From Corydoras sp. C115 (lineage: Eukaryota > Chordata > Actinopteri > Siluriformes > Callichthyidae), in assembly GCA_019802505.1 (NCBI GenBank), contig JAFMOC010000011.1, positions 186,001 through 250,000 on the forward strand: a stretch of DNA of 64,000 bases, written 5' to 3'. The notes under the pieces were generated by a model. The model did not search any database and was not told the DNA's origin. It saw only the letters and a program-made list of their open reading frames with translations. This document shows positions 25,127-39,700 of this stretch, one piece after another. How positions within the stretch are numbered: position 1 is the first letter of the stretch; the number at the start of each line of letters is the position of its first letter. Both the position numbers and the translations under genes were made by a program.

Positions 25127-28100
25127 TTCAAAGGCCTCTCTGTTCACTACCAGCTGTTCAGTTCAATAGTGAAATTAACCGCCTCCATCAGAACATTACC
25201 ATTGCTGTATATTTTTTTTATCCTTTATTACCTTATATATACAGTATTTTTACATTTTGCTGTTAAATTTTTTTTTACTGTATTTAAAAGTCGTCTTTGG
25301 ATGTTTCAGCTTGATCATGTACTGAATTTTTACTTATCATATTTCATATTTTGTCTTCTATACTTTAATTCATTATTAATTGTTTTTTATGCTTATTGGC
25401 ATGGGTGGTTAGTTAATCGGTTTCTGAGTCCAGAGTCATGACTTCTGGCAAAGAAGTTTTTTCGATGGCTGTTTAGACTCAATAACAACATTGTAACACT
25501 ATTTACCAAAATATGCAGAAGTGCACATGCTTTTGGTTCAGTTTTAGTTCAGCTCAGGTTTCTCTTTGTGCATACGAAACAAAACATAATAAACCCCATA
25601 TCCTTGTAATTGTCTATTCATTAGCTATTGACTGGTGGAGATTAGCTCCTAATATTTGCTGTTTGCTAAAACTGATGCGAAATAAATTCTTGACCTAGGA
25701 AAAGTCTCACAAACACAGAAATCGACTAAAACAATGCTGTTTTAGTATTTTGCTTGGTTTGATGTGTCACAAAGTTCTGGATCTAAAGAAGGTTTATTGT
25801 GAAAGACAGGAGTCCAACAAACAATTTATTCAATTGTCAAACCGGGAAAGAATAAGGGCTTTGACTAACAGCTAAGTTGACTGAAAAATAAGGCTGATAT
25901 TCTTTATGTACATGATTGGCCAGTTGTTAAGGCTTGATCATACAGTTTTAGCTGCATGTTATTCGGGAAGCCCAAGTAGTTGTTGATTTGAAGGGTCAGG
26001 TTAAGATGTCCACAATCTTGTTACAACAGTAGAGTTGATCTTTTTAATGCATGCATCTAGTCTACCATATTTGCAAATAATTGATCTCGGTGGAATAACG
26101 TATAGACAAACGGAAGTAATCCCAGTACCCATTTGGAGCACCACAGCACCACATCTTTTTCCAGTCAGAATATTCATTATTTACACAGGTAAACTGATTA
26201 ACACTAACACTTTCTGGACCAACTGGGGCTGTACTATCTAACGATACATGTATTTGTCATTCAGCTGTACTCTTAACATGGTTAAGTATTTAATTTAATA
26301 ATAAAGGAGCACGGTAGCTCAGTGGTTAGGGTGTTGGGTTATCAATCTGAAGGTTGGGGATTCAAATCCTAGGTCCACTGAAGTTACTGATGTGGGTCCT
26401 TGAGCAAGGCCCTTAACCCTAATTGCTCCAGGGATGTTGTGATTAACCCTGTGCTCACCTTGTAAGTCGCTTTGGATAAAAGCGTCTGCTAAATGACCCA
26501 ATGAAATTCAGTTAAATATTACACGACTGATGCAACAGTACCATGCATAATAGTGTATATGTTGTTATTTAGTGGTTAATGTGTAGATCATTTACCAATT
26601 TATTAATCATAGGGTATTAGATAATGAACTGAAATTATCATACATAGTGGGGCTAATGGCAACACCATGTACCACGATTAGATCTAACATATATATTTAC
26701 AATGATGTTACATTAACCAATACCTATTGAATCCAAGCTGTAACCAGGAAACAATTATGTTTAAAAGTAATTTGCCAAATTGCATTATACATTTTAGTTA
26801 CATTTTATTAAATTTTTTCACTCCATATTAGAAGAGCGCATTCAGGTTTTAAAACAGGGTCTTGTTAGAGAAGATGTATCAGGGACCAGTTTAGCCAGCT
26901 GGAATCCCACCGGATCAGGTCCTAAATCTCCGGCTTCAGAGCCCTGGCAGCAGGGCGAGTGGGTGATGACCAGGCGACATGGATGTAGAACTAAGCATCA
27001 CTCTTCTAGGACCCATGTGTCCAATTGGTTTTCCCCACTCAATGACTCACCCACTGAGAGACCAGTCGCTAAAAGTGCTCTGGTTATTGGCGACTCCCAG
27101 CTCAGACACAAATGGCTACCCCTTAGAGACTACAGCAACCGTAGTCCGGTGCATCCCGAGGGCAAACCTCAAAGTGCTAGCTAATACTAAACGCTCATTC
27201 TCTAGAATAGTTATGCACGTCGGCACTAATGATGTAAGCCTCAAGCAGTCAAAGATTACTAAGGCTAATGTTAAAAAGGTGTGTGGAACCGCTGCAATGA
27301 TGTCTGATAAAGTGGTTGTCTCTGGTCCCCTACCAATTAGGCGTGGCGGCATGACCTACAGTTGCGTTATGGTTATGGTCGCTGCGTTGCTCGATGTCTA
27401 AGTGGTGCTCAGAAAACAATATAGCCTTTATTAACAATTTGTCTACTTTTCAGGTAAGGTCTGGCCTTTTGAAATGGGGTGGTATCCATCCTTCCCCAGA
27501 GGGTGCTGCGCTCATGTCGCATATAACCGATAGGGTTTTTTTCTTCAGATAGGAATGAAAATTGACAATTCAAAGCCAAGGCCAGGCAGCAGACAAAATG
27601 GCCTAACCAACTACCTGCGAACTGCCAGGAGTAGTCACCCACAACAACTAGGTCCCATACCATTAAGACAGTATCGCAGTGAGCAAAAAAACAAAACGAC
27701 TCCAAAAAAGTGTGCCAAAAAAATCTCATTAATATCAATACTATCTCAAATAATGTGAGAAGGTTTAATCTTAACTTTGTAGTCTCATCAGACAAGGCCT
27801 TAATAGTTGGTCATTTCAATGTTCACTTTGAAAACCCACTAGACTCCTTTAAATTAGCCTTTGACGCTATTCTCGATTCCATGAGCGTTACTCAAAGTGT
27901 GGTTGGTGAACCACACCGCTATAAACATACGTTAGACTTAATTTTATCACATGGTATTAACATTGATGATTAAACTATTATTCCACAAAATTAGATTATT
28001 AAATAATCTACGATTTAGAAATTGATATTGATCCAGTCATTAAACCACGATATAATATGAAGCGCACAATAATTCCCTCTACTGCTGGGTCATTCCTACA

Positions 28101-31100
28101 ACATTTACCCGAATTAAACATTAAACCAGCATCAGGACCCATTGAACTTGAAAACACAGCTGAATACCTTAAACACGTGTTTTCTCCAACCTTAGACAGT
28201 GTAGCTCCACTTAAACTAAAAAGGATTAAAAATAAAAGACTCGGTCCATGGTTTAATGATCAAACACGCATACTAAAACAAACCACTAGAACCATGGAGC
28301 ATAAATGAAGACAAACTAAATTAGAGGTATTTGGGTTTGCATGAAAGGACAGTATGACTGGTTGTTTTTGTTGTTCTCTATTAATTCGGAATATTATTTA
28401 GTCTTATACTCAAACATTCCACTTTAATACCATTGCAAAACTAACTCGATGTGCTACTGAAACAGATTCACTCACAGTTCAGCAGCAATGATTTTATGAA
28501 TTTCTTTAGTAATAAAATTGAAAACATAATACTTAAATCATGTAATGCATCGTGTAGCGTAATCAATAATAAACACTTACCAGTTACTGAAAAGTCTAGT
28601 GGTAGAAAAAAATAATATAATGCAAGAGTTAAATACCTTTAACCCCCTATCTAAAAAAAAAAAGCTTGACTCAGTTACACACTCAAAGACAACATCCTGT
28701 CTGTTAGACCCAATACCTACAAACCTGTTTAAAGACCTCCTTCCAAATATTAGAGCCTTTAATAAAGATTATAAATTCACCACTTACAATAGGCTATGTC
28801 CCCAAAAATCTGAAGTGTGCAGTCATTAAACCATTACTTACCAAGACCTAATTTGGATTCTCTAAATACTGTCCAACTATAGACCAATGTCTATAGTCAA
28901 ACCTTCCTTTTGTCTCTACAGTCCTAGAAAAAATTGTGTTCAACCAGCTAAATCGCCATCTTCTAGCTAATAACATTGAAATTTAACATGAAGTTTATCA
29001 GTCAGGCTTTAGGTCTCACCATAGCACTGATACAGCCTTAATTAAAGTAGTTAATGACTTATTAATGTCCTCTGATAATAATAAAATCTCTTTTCTTGTC
29101 TTGTAGATATTAGTGCAGCCTTTGACACTATAGACCATAACATCTTGGTTGAACTTCCTACTGCTAAATTATGATAATTGAGTTTCTAATAGTTGGACAA
29201 AATTAACAAAGTTTCTAACACCGTGTTAAACCTCAATAACGCCTTAATCAGACCCAGTTTATCTGTAAATAATCTAGGTGTCATTATTGATTCAGATCTC
29301 TCCTTTAAGAAACACATTAACAATATTACTAGAGTTGCATTTTTTTAACCTTTGTAACATTTCGAAGCGAAGAAATAAGATGCAAAAAAAGTAGTTCATG
29401 CTTTTGTTACCTCAAGGTTATCTTATTGTAATTCACTTTTGAAAGGATGTTCTAATAAATCCTTACATACATTTCAACTTGTGCAAAATGCTGCAGCTAG
29501 AGTTTTAACTAGAACCAAAGTTTGATCGTTCTGTATTTGTCCTGTGTTATTAAACTTACACTGGCACTGAAACTTACACAAGTTTCGTATTGAGTACAAA
29601 ATTTTATTGATAACATATAGAATTCTTCATAATCATGCTCCACAGTATCTCACTGAGCTGTATAAGCGTACACGCAAGCTCAGCGCTCAAGGTGCTGGTT
29701 TACTTTTAGCTCCTAGAATCAATAAAATTACTGCTGGTGGAAGAGCGTTCTCCCACAAGGATCCTCAACTTTGGAATAGCCTTCCAATTACTGTTCGTAA
29801 TTCTGAATCATTCTTAATCTTTAAAAGTAGATTAAAAACACATTTATTTAATTTTGCGTATAATTAACTCCCTGTAGATAAAGGTGTAGATCTCAGGCTT
29901 GCCAGTGTTGGGTTGGTAATCTGGGATCAGTGTGTACTGGTGTTTCACCTCTTCACCCACCTCATCATTGATAGGGGCTGTGGCACTGAAAAGATGCTTT
30001 TCCTGGGAGCCCTCTCAACTAAGTAGAGTCTGCAGTATCTGCCCCTTTTAGTTATGCTGCTCTAATCAGTTATGCCAGAGTCACATGCTGCACTGCGTCA
30101 ATCAAGTCACTTCGGTCACTGTTGCTTCAGCTTGCTCTTTGGCGGTTTGAAGGTTTTTAACTCTGTATAGCTGCTTTGTGACAATGTATTGTTGTACAAG
30201 GTCTATATCAGGGGTCTCAAACTCAAATTACCTGGGGGCCACTAACCAGGCTGTGTTTTCGATGAGGGGCCAGATTAAATAATTGCAACAAAAAGCAGCG
30301 GGAAAATGGAAAATCAACTATTTATATAATAACTATGTACACATATTCATTCATTCATTACCTTCCACTTTGTCCTATATTAGGGGGTTGCAGGGGGGTT
30401 CCCTATGCCCATCCAGGGGAGAACGTTTCGGGCGCTGGGCAGATACACCCAGGACAGGGCACCAATCTATTGCTGGGCACACACGCACACAGACACGCAC
30501 ACATACACACTCTATATGGGGCAATTTGGAGAACTCAATTGACTTGAACCATGTCTTTGGACTGTGGGAGGAAACCGGAGAACCTAGAGGAAACCCACGC
30601 GGACACAGGGAGAACATGGAAACTCCACCCAGATGGGGATTCAAACCGGGAATCCCTAGTGCTGAGAGGCGGATGTGCTAACCAGTAAGCCACCGTGCCG
30701 CCATGTACATATTGTAATTCAAATATATTTTGTACATTGTACATTCAAATACACTCAGTGTTTGCTCAGTGCTTGCTACCAGAAACTGGACAGTGCTTCC
30801 TCTGACACAAATGAGCCACATTTGCTTTAAGTGAGTTTGCAGTGGACTCTCTGATGATGGACTGGAGATGGGCATCGGTCAGTCTGGATCTGTGCTTGGA
30901 TTTATTACATTTTACAGTTGAGAAGAGTTCTTCACACACATGTACTTTTTTTCCAAGTCAACTTTTCTTTTATTTTTTGAGAGTTTGGAAAGTGACATTT
31001 TTGCTAACAAAATGTTTTTGCTGGGAATGGTGAGCGCATGCATAGCGTAGTGTCACATCCACTTTACCTTCTGCACCTGCTATTCCCCTTCCTGTCACTG

Positions 31101-34100
31101 GTGGAGCTCGGAGTTCTTCTCCAGAGTTCTAAACTTTCTGTTTATATCTCTATCTCGTTGTTCGGTTGTGTTGGCTGTTAGCGTCTGATCTTTTGTAATG
31201 CGCTCCCTTGGTACATTCTGTTGTATGGATTACCTCTGTGGAGAGTTCGGTTTCCCGAGTGTCAGCGATCATCTTCATCGCGGCGTTACTCCATCAGTAC
31301 GCTTACTGGGGTTCGAGCGCTGTTTTCAATAAAGCAGTTGTTGAATGTTGTGCTGTAACATGGGCACTATGCTTAAGGTATGCGTTGCGGGAGGACGAAT
31401 AAAGGTGTGACACACGAGAGATGTACGATACATGTGGAAAAGAGTAAAGCGATTCGGAGTTCCTATCACTACACGAGTCTGTGTCTTTCATTAGCACCAG
31501 CGACACATCTACACCAGTGACTGTTATACTGTTCATCCACTCCGGCTTCGTTTCTGAGTACAACCCGTCACACGTAGAGACATGCAGCTTACGAGTGGGT
31601 TGGGTTTACGCAGCAGGCGCTAATCACCAGGCAACACAGCATACGCAAAAAAATAGACATCACAGAAACACCACATTAAAAATTAAGATAAAATATAAGA
31701 ATTAACATAATAATGTATAAATAATTAAACCAAATTGCGGGCCAGATTATAATTATAATTTTTTTTTTTTAATGCTTATTTTGTTAACCCTTGAGGGGCC
31801 AAAAAAGAATGCTTCACGGGCCGGATGTGGCCAGCACTTTGAGACCCCTGGTCTATATAAATAAATTAGTTATACTTGAACATTGGAGATAAATTAATTA
31901 TGTTGAGAATAAAAAGTCTCCACGGCGCCCAAAACATATAATAAGGTTTTATTTAATTCCAAACCAATGTATTTATTCATTGATTATCTTCCGCTTTCAT
32001 CCTATATTAGGATCGCGGGGGGGATTCCCCATGCCCATCCAGGGGAGAACGTTTCGGGCGCTGGGCAGATACATCCAGGACAGGGCGCCAATCTATCTCT
32101 GGTGTGGCACACACTCACACAAACCCACTCTACATGGGGCAATTTGGAGAACTTAATTGACTTGATCCATGTCTTTGGACTGTGGGAGGAAACCGGAGAA
32201 CCCAGAGGAAACCCACGCGGACACGGGGAGAACATGGAAACTCCACCCAGATGGGGATTCGAACCAGGAATCCCTAGTGCTGAGAGGTGACGTGCTAACC
32301 ACTAAGCCACCTGCCAAACCAATGTATTCATTAATTTAATCCAGGTTTCTTTTCACGGGACAGAAGGCATTACAATTTATTAGTAATACGTTTTGAACCT
32401 AAACTGATTTTGATAAGTGCTCTATTATTTAATAATCCAAGTTTTAACCAGAAATTTTTTCCTGCATTACATGTGTTGGCAATATAATTGATGAGATTAT
32501 TTTAACATAAACCTAGCTATTGGTGGTCCCAAACCAAGATAAGTAGAAAGGAGATATAGTGTAACAACTGTGCCACATCAAACATCCAGATTAAAAATCT
32601 GATTTTCATACCGGGTCAGAGGAGTTAACAACATGCACCTCCAATACTGTCGGCATACTGATTATCAAATAAGACAAATATAAGGAGGCAAGAATGTTAT
32701 TCAGAAGGGTAAGAAGATGGATGTCGGTAGGAACACTGAATGTAAGCACAATAACTGGTAATGAATTAGCTGATATGAGGGGAAATAGTATCTGATAGAG
32801 TGATGCTGTAATTTGATGCACTGTTTGAATTTAATTAGTGCAGGAAAAATAAACATTTTCTGGAATGCATTAATAACGTTTTGGAGAGAGTACCAAAAGT
32901 CGAGAGGATTGTGAATGAAGCAGACTGCAGCGGGCATGTTGGTGAAGTGAATAATAAGACAAGGCAGTGATCAGGTATCATTAACAGTGCAGGACATTGA
33001 TGTACAGTTTTTTGAAAATATCAGGTGTCCATTAACTGTGTCACACCTGCTCCCTCTATTTTGCACTCTGGTAAGGGAATGTCATCTGTTACTCCTAACC
33101 GCTGTCAATCACCTGAATTTTAATCACCTGTTCCTTGTTTCCGTTGTTTGTGAACTTCCGGTTCTCTGTTTTATAAGCACTGTTTCCGGTTTGCTTCTTT
33201 GCGTTGGACCACGCTCACCTGTCATTGTGTTCTACCTTCAGGATTTACCTCTGCTTTAGTACGCCTCCTCAGAGGATTCTCTGCGTCGGCGATCATCTAT
33301 ATCGCGGGCTGTGCAGTTTGTTTTGCTTTTCGCAGCTAGGCAATAGTTTTCATCGTAGATATGCTGCCCAGTGTTTGTGTTTTGTTTTTGCTCTGTCTGG
33401 AAAACTCTTTTTTTGTGTTTATTTAATAAACTGTATTTGCACTGATCTGTGAGTTGTGCCATCCTTCACTGCGTTGCTGACAAACTGATTCTTTTTGTTG
33501 AAAAAACTTTAAATGTGCACAACAACACACTAACAGGACTGCAAAGCAAATAGTCCAATAAAAAGTCAGGTTCTGTCCATTAATTCTAAGTGTGTGGTCA
33601 AAAACAATTTGAATGAGTTATTCATATGCATGCCCAGCGATAGATTGGCATTCTGCACAGCGCCCAAAACGTTCTCCCCTGGATGGGCATGGGGAACCTC
33701 ACCTTGACCCTATTAGAGGATGAAGCAGAAGATGATGGATATAGAGCTGGAAGCTGTGTATCCTGAAAATCTTAGCTTTGCCTAAATGAAGTGATCCTCT
33801 GCATGTAAAATTTGTGGGCATTACCGAACTAAAATGAACAAGACAACCAAGAAACCACAACAGACAAATCATAGTTAGACGTCCTGAGATACTTGGTGGA
33901 AACCCAGTCCATCCTAGCCACTCAGAACAGTGCTTTTAAGTGTTTTCGGGATCTATTGCTTAGCTGTGAAAGCAGCAAATTTTAGCTTCTTACTGCATGC
34001 TGTCTACTCATCCTATTTTTTTTTTTTGCTGCCACTGCTTGGACACCAACAGTAAACTGCCCCAGCCTTTAAGCAAGATGACCAGCAAGATCAGGAAAAA

Positions 34101-36694
34101 TTAAATGGATGCTGCTACAAAACTGAGCCAGGGCTGTGCTCTAAAAATTGGAAAAGGGGATACTAAATATGTGAAGTACCACTGCATCCCAACGCTGAAG
34201 CTCACGATGACTCGGCTTGGTGCTGAGGGCATAATAATAAGATAATAAGATTCAGGTGCACCCACTTATTGCATTATTGCTTATTTCTATTTGTTCGCTC
34301 ATTTTGTTAAATTCACTCACCTGTTGTTAGCTATCATTAATTCTGCTTATTTGAGCTTTCCCTGCTGTCTTTGTCATCGGGTTTGCATCACTACTACTAC
34401 TTACTTTACTGAGTGAGTGCATCTTTGCTTTGTTCTGCTCCTTTTGTTCATGTATAAACTTTCAGAAATTTTATGTTGTAAATAATGTAATCTTAATATT
34501 TACATTAATTCCTTCAGATGTAATTAAATGTGACTTATTTTTGTATCCAAGCATGTAATAATCCCACTTATCCTTCCCAAGTAATGACTGATGAATGTCA
34601 CCATATTTATATTGTTTGGCCTTTTATCATAGACAATTATGGAAAACTATATAGAAATATTGGTGATTTCCAGTTGCCTTTTCAACAATGTCCAAGCTTA
34701 AACCATCTGTTTAACCAACATAGACTCCAGATATTTTATTTTATTCGTTATACATTCTAAATCTAATATTTAAATTAAAATCTTTAATTTTACCTCCAAC
34801 AGAAATTGCTTAGGGTCAAAACTGGGTCTGTGAAACAGAATTTCATTTTCATTTCCTGTACCGGATGTAATGCTAATTTCAGTCTCATTGAATCCTTGAA
34901 TTTGTTAATAATGTAATTTTCACTGTCCCTTTTGAACTATTACAAAAAAACAATTAGTAATTTACAACTTCATAATTATGACAGTTTTATCATTATTTAA
35001 AAGCATTTCTAATGCTGTATATATAAACAATAATTTGGGAAAATTTAAAACTTCTTTTGATATGTAAATGTTTTTCTTTCTATCTTCAGGCATCATCTGC
35101 TACTAGCTACATGGTGGAGTCTCAAAGCATTAGTGAGCTAAAAGCTGAGATTGTGTCTCTAAAGGGTCTTTTGCTGAGCAGGTAAACACTCTAATGATCT
35201 GCATAGTACTAGATACTTGTGGGGACAAGCATTAAGGGATTGTCTAAATTCAGAAAAACACGATAAATGTGTGGGACAGTTATTTAGTGGTCTCAACTGA
35301 ATGATTAATATTGACATTAATAAGCTATCAAACAATTTCTGACTACCATTTTTGTTTTTTTTGTTTTATTTGGCTAAATTTCTTGATGGTACCTACCTTG
35401 TGGATCTATTTATATTAAATAACCACCCAAACATTAAATGGTTAACGTAAATTGCATTTGATTATTAGCTGTTTTTTTTATTGTTAATTCATGGAATTGA
35501 AGGCATTTTTTACTACTTACTATATTGATCATTCAGCTGATCAGTTCTGTATTAGTATGGATCAGTATTGATCAGCACTAAGTATTGCTTGAAAAAGACT
35601 CAGAAATAAAAATTAAAATAAAATATCAATAACATGTTGTAATAATGTATTGCATCATAGAAAAATGTAACAACAAGTAGAGGTGCACGTGTAAAAACTA
35701 AGGGTGCAAATCAAGGTCTTCATGACTATTTGATTTGATTTTTCAATCCAACTATTCGATTATTTTCCAATACTTAAGAATTTCTCATGATTCAATATAA
35801 TTTCAAATACATCATCTGCCTTGAAAACACTTCATTATCTGACTCCAGTCAAACATTTGTAAACTAGGAAGTGTGTATGTAATATGTAAGTTTTAGGTAG
35901 GTGTGAAAAAATGCTGTAAATTAGGAATACGTTCAATAATAGAACTGTTGATAGTTTATTTTCATCAATTAACAAAATGCAGAGAATGAATAGAAGAGAA
36001 ATGTAAATCAAATCAATATTTGGTGTGACCACCCTTCAAATCAGCCATCAAATCAGCATCATTTCTTCTAGTTACGCTTGTGCACAGCTTTTGAAGGAAC
36101 TTGTGGGATGTTTGCAGAAATGCAGCACCAAACTTGCAAGGAACCTTTCACTGTTGCCTGTAGACACTCATTATTGTACCGCTCTCCAGGCCTTCAGTGT
36201 ACAAACTGCCTTCTGCTACAGCCAAATATTTCTGCTATTTTTCTGCACCCCAGTTCCTATGTTTTCATGCATAGTTGATTCGCTTGGCTTGTTTCCATGT
36301 TGGAGAAATGGCTTTTTGGCTGCAACTCTTCTATGACCACTTTTGGCCAGACTTCTCCAGACAGTAGAAGCAGTACCTGGGTCTCATTGGTTTCTGCCAG
36401 TTCTGAGGTAATGGCACAGCTGGACATCCTCTGACTTCGAAAGGAAATAAGCTTGAAGTGTCTGTCATCTGTTGTACTAAGTTTCCTTGGCCGAAAACTA
36501 CAATCTTTAATGTTGCCCGTTTATTTGTGCTATTTCAAAAGAGTGTGAACAGCACATCTTGAAACTCCAGTCTGCTTGAAAATCTTTGTCTGGGAGAAAC
36601 ATCGCTGAGGCACCTTGTGTCTTGGTGCTGTGCTCAGTCTTGCCATGATGACATGACCTGTGACATGAAACGGTCTTCCACAATCTCAGCCTGA

Positions 36695-36761
<67 letters not shown>

Positions 36762-39700
36762 GCGTGTTCCCCGGAGGGGTGGAGGAAAGAACGAGCCATT
36801 TCGGACATTCACCACTCTTTTAACAAGGAACTGCTCTTTTAATCAACACAGAGTATAGCTCGTGTACAGAGGCTTGTCTACTTACAGTGCATGGGTGTGG
36901 GGTATCATACAAGTACAGACACACGAGGATGGTGAATTTCACAGACAACATTAGGAACACTTATACACACATCAAATGAAAGTTGACATTACACAGAACA
37001 CGCTCATGACATTACATTTTACTGTACACATTTTACAGACGTTATAACACTACATTTAAACATTAAGTATGACACGCAAGGGGTTATGGGAAAGGTGCCC
37101 GCCCCCCTAACGGACCCCATTACACAGCCACCCCCTTAGGGGTCAGACGTCCCGGCGACCCCCCAGCCCCGAACCACGAAGTCCTTCAAGTGACCCGGCA
37201 GCTGTCTACTTCTAGTGGGTCTGAGCACTGGAAGACCGTCAGCGGGTAAATCAACGCACGCAACTTCAGGCACCCGAGAGTCATTGTACACAGAAACAGG
37301 CGCATGAACATCACCGGTAGTAACAGGTGTCGGAACATTCCAACAGCTAGCGTTATTAGAACATGTGAACTCAGGATTAACATCCTTAACAGTAGAACTC
37401 GACCTGGTAACTGGGACATTGTTATAAGCACCAACACAGGGTGTGGCACGGAGAGGTGACTGCAGCACCGGGGCATCCTGCAAGTTACTACTCCCCAGTT
37501 TGGGTCTGTACGGCGCTAAACGGTCTCGGTGTACCACCAACTTGCGCTTGTTCCATCTAATCCGATACACCACCTCACCCAACCTCGTTACAACCGTACA
37601 CGGGCCCACCCAGGCAGACTGGAGCTTTGAACATAGCCCCCTCTTCCTCGCCGGGTTGTACAGCCACACCTCCGTGCCCACCGTGAACACATCACCGAAA
37701 CATTTCTCGTCATATGCCCTCTTCTGTTTCCTGCAAGCAAAAGAAAGATTATCACGGGTCAGACCATGAACTAATGCAAGAGAGTGCCTCAAGTCTCTAA
37801 CATAAATGGGTAACGAGTTCTCGAGGGCGTGATCAGGATTGGGGTCCCCAAAAGCCAAGTTCACTGGCGTCCGGAGCTCTCGTCCGAGCATCAGCATAGC
37901 GGGTGTGAAACCTGATGATTCCTGCACCGCTGACCTGCACGCCAGAAGTACCACCGGCAAATGCCTGTCCCAGTCTTTCTGTTGCTTGTCGGTAATAATC
38001 GCCAGCTGGCTCGCTAAGATACGGTTGAAGTGTTCCACAAGCCCATCGCACTGTGGGTGGAGCGGCGTAGTACGTGTCTTTTTGATGCCCAGCAACCGAC
38101 ATGCCTCCTTCATCACCTCCGATTCAAAGTTCCGACCTTGGTCGCTATGATGTGATTCGGGTACTCCGAAACGACAGAAAAATTCGTTGACCAGGGTGGA
38201 TGCGGTCGTAATCGCGCTCTGATCCGGCACAGCGAACGCTTCGGGCCATTTGGTGAAGTAGTCCATAGCCACCAGCACGAAACGATTTCCGGAGCTCAAG
38301 GTCGGGAATGGTCCCAGCACATCCACTCCGACCCTCTCCATAGGGCGTCCTGAAGGCATGGGCTGTAGCGGTGCATGAGGACATCTTTGGGGCCCCTTCT
38401 TGGCGGCGCAGCTATCGCAACAGTGCACAAAGAGTTCAGTATCCGTGTTGCAGCCAGGCCAGTAAAAGCTCTGACGGAGTCTGCGCAGCGTTTTGGTAAC
38501 GCCAAAGTGGCCCGCGCCCGGGGTGCCATGGACTCCCCGTAGCACCATTCGTCTGAGCGACGCTGGGACAATGATTTGGAGTAGTTCCTGTCCATTTGAC
38601 GGTTCTGACCATGCACGCTTTAAAACGCCGCTCTGAAGGCGTAGGCTCTCCCAATTTGAGCGTAACGCTTTCGCCACTGTGCCCAGACCCGCCACGACAT
38701 CCCAGCTCGGGCACTCGCCCGCTTCGAGTAACGGTACCGCCCAGTCTAGTTCTGGGTCCCCCCTTTGTGCCGTCACGATTTGTTCGAGAGGAACTCGATG
38801 CGCTCGTCCGACCCGGCTGAGTTAGTTACCGCCGCACACGTCGGAATCACAGTAGCGTTAGCATCCGCCTTATCGCAGTACCTACAGCCGCGTTCAGCGC
38901 AGGGTCTGCGGGAAAGTGCATCCGCGTTGCCATGCGCACGTCCTGGCCGGTATTTAATGGCGCGTTAACCATCGCGCTAGTTGGCCCTCGGGTTCCTTAA
39001 AATTAATCAGCCATTGCAACGATGCGTGGTCTGACCGTAGCTCGAAGTGTACTCCGTAGACGTAGGGCCGGAAATGTTCTAACGATTCAACAACCGCCAG
39101 CAGCTCGCGCCGCGTCACGCAGTAGTTCCTCTCCTCTTTGGAAAGCCTCCTGCTAAAGTAGGCCACCACTCTTTCCGACCCGTCGTGCAGTTGTGACAGC
39201 ACGCCGCCTATACCCTGGTCGCTTGCGTCCGAATCCACGACAAACGGTGACGAAAAATCTGGGAATGCCAGAATGGGGGCGTCGCACAAGCTGTGCTTCA
39301 AGCCCTCGAATGCCCGATCCGCGGCGGTCGACCATAGAAATTTGCCCCCCCCTTAGTCAACTGGTGCAACGGCGCCGCAATGTCAGCGAATTTGGGAACA
39401 AAACGTCTGTAGTATGACGCGAATCCCAGGAAGATCCGCAACTGTTTTATATTCCTGGGGACGGGCCAGTCTCTCACCGCCTCGGTTTTTCCGGGATCAG
39501 TCTCCACGCCGTCCCCGCTAACTATGTGTCCCAGAAATTTGACCCGACGCTGGAGGAGATTGCATTTTGTCGGATTTAATTTTAAATTAGCGGCCTCAAT
39601 TCTTTTAAACACTACTTCCAGGTTCTCGATTTCCGCCTCGAAATCGCGCTCGTGGACCAGTACGTCATCCAAGTATACCACACATTTGGATCTTGGTATT

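Larger units (their letters stand above)
30209..31850 (-). mobile_element. hAT transposon derivative, 1642 bp, perfect 8-bp TSD
   Basis: Ends CAGGGGTCTCAAA and TTTGAGACCCCTG form inverted repeats. The target duplication GTCTATAT is at 30201-30208 and 31851-31858. On the - strand at about 30777-30955 lies a transposase C-terminal remnant: CEELFSTVKCNKSKHRSRLT, then DAHLQSIIRES. The catalytic part is deleted. It contains a SINE (30349-30702) and a solo LTR (31051-31572), and sits in the 3' UTR of the L2 element. Confidence 0.93.

Noticed and set aside
25058..25441. 127-codon ORF beginning with Cys-Val repeats
   Set aside because: Starts in the (TG)n microsatellite and continues in AT-rich intron with no known motif.
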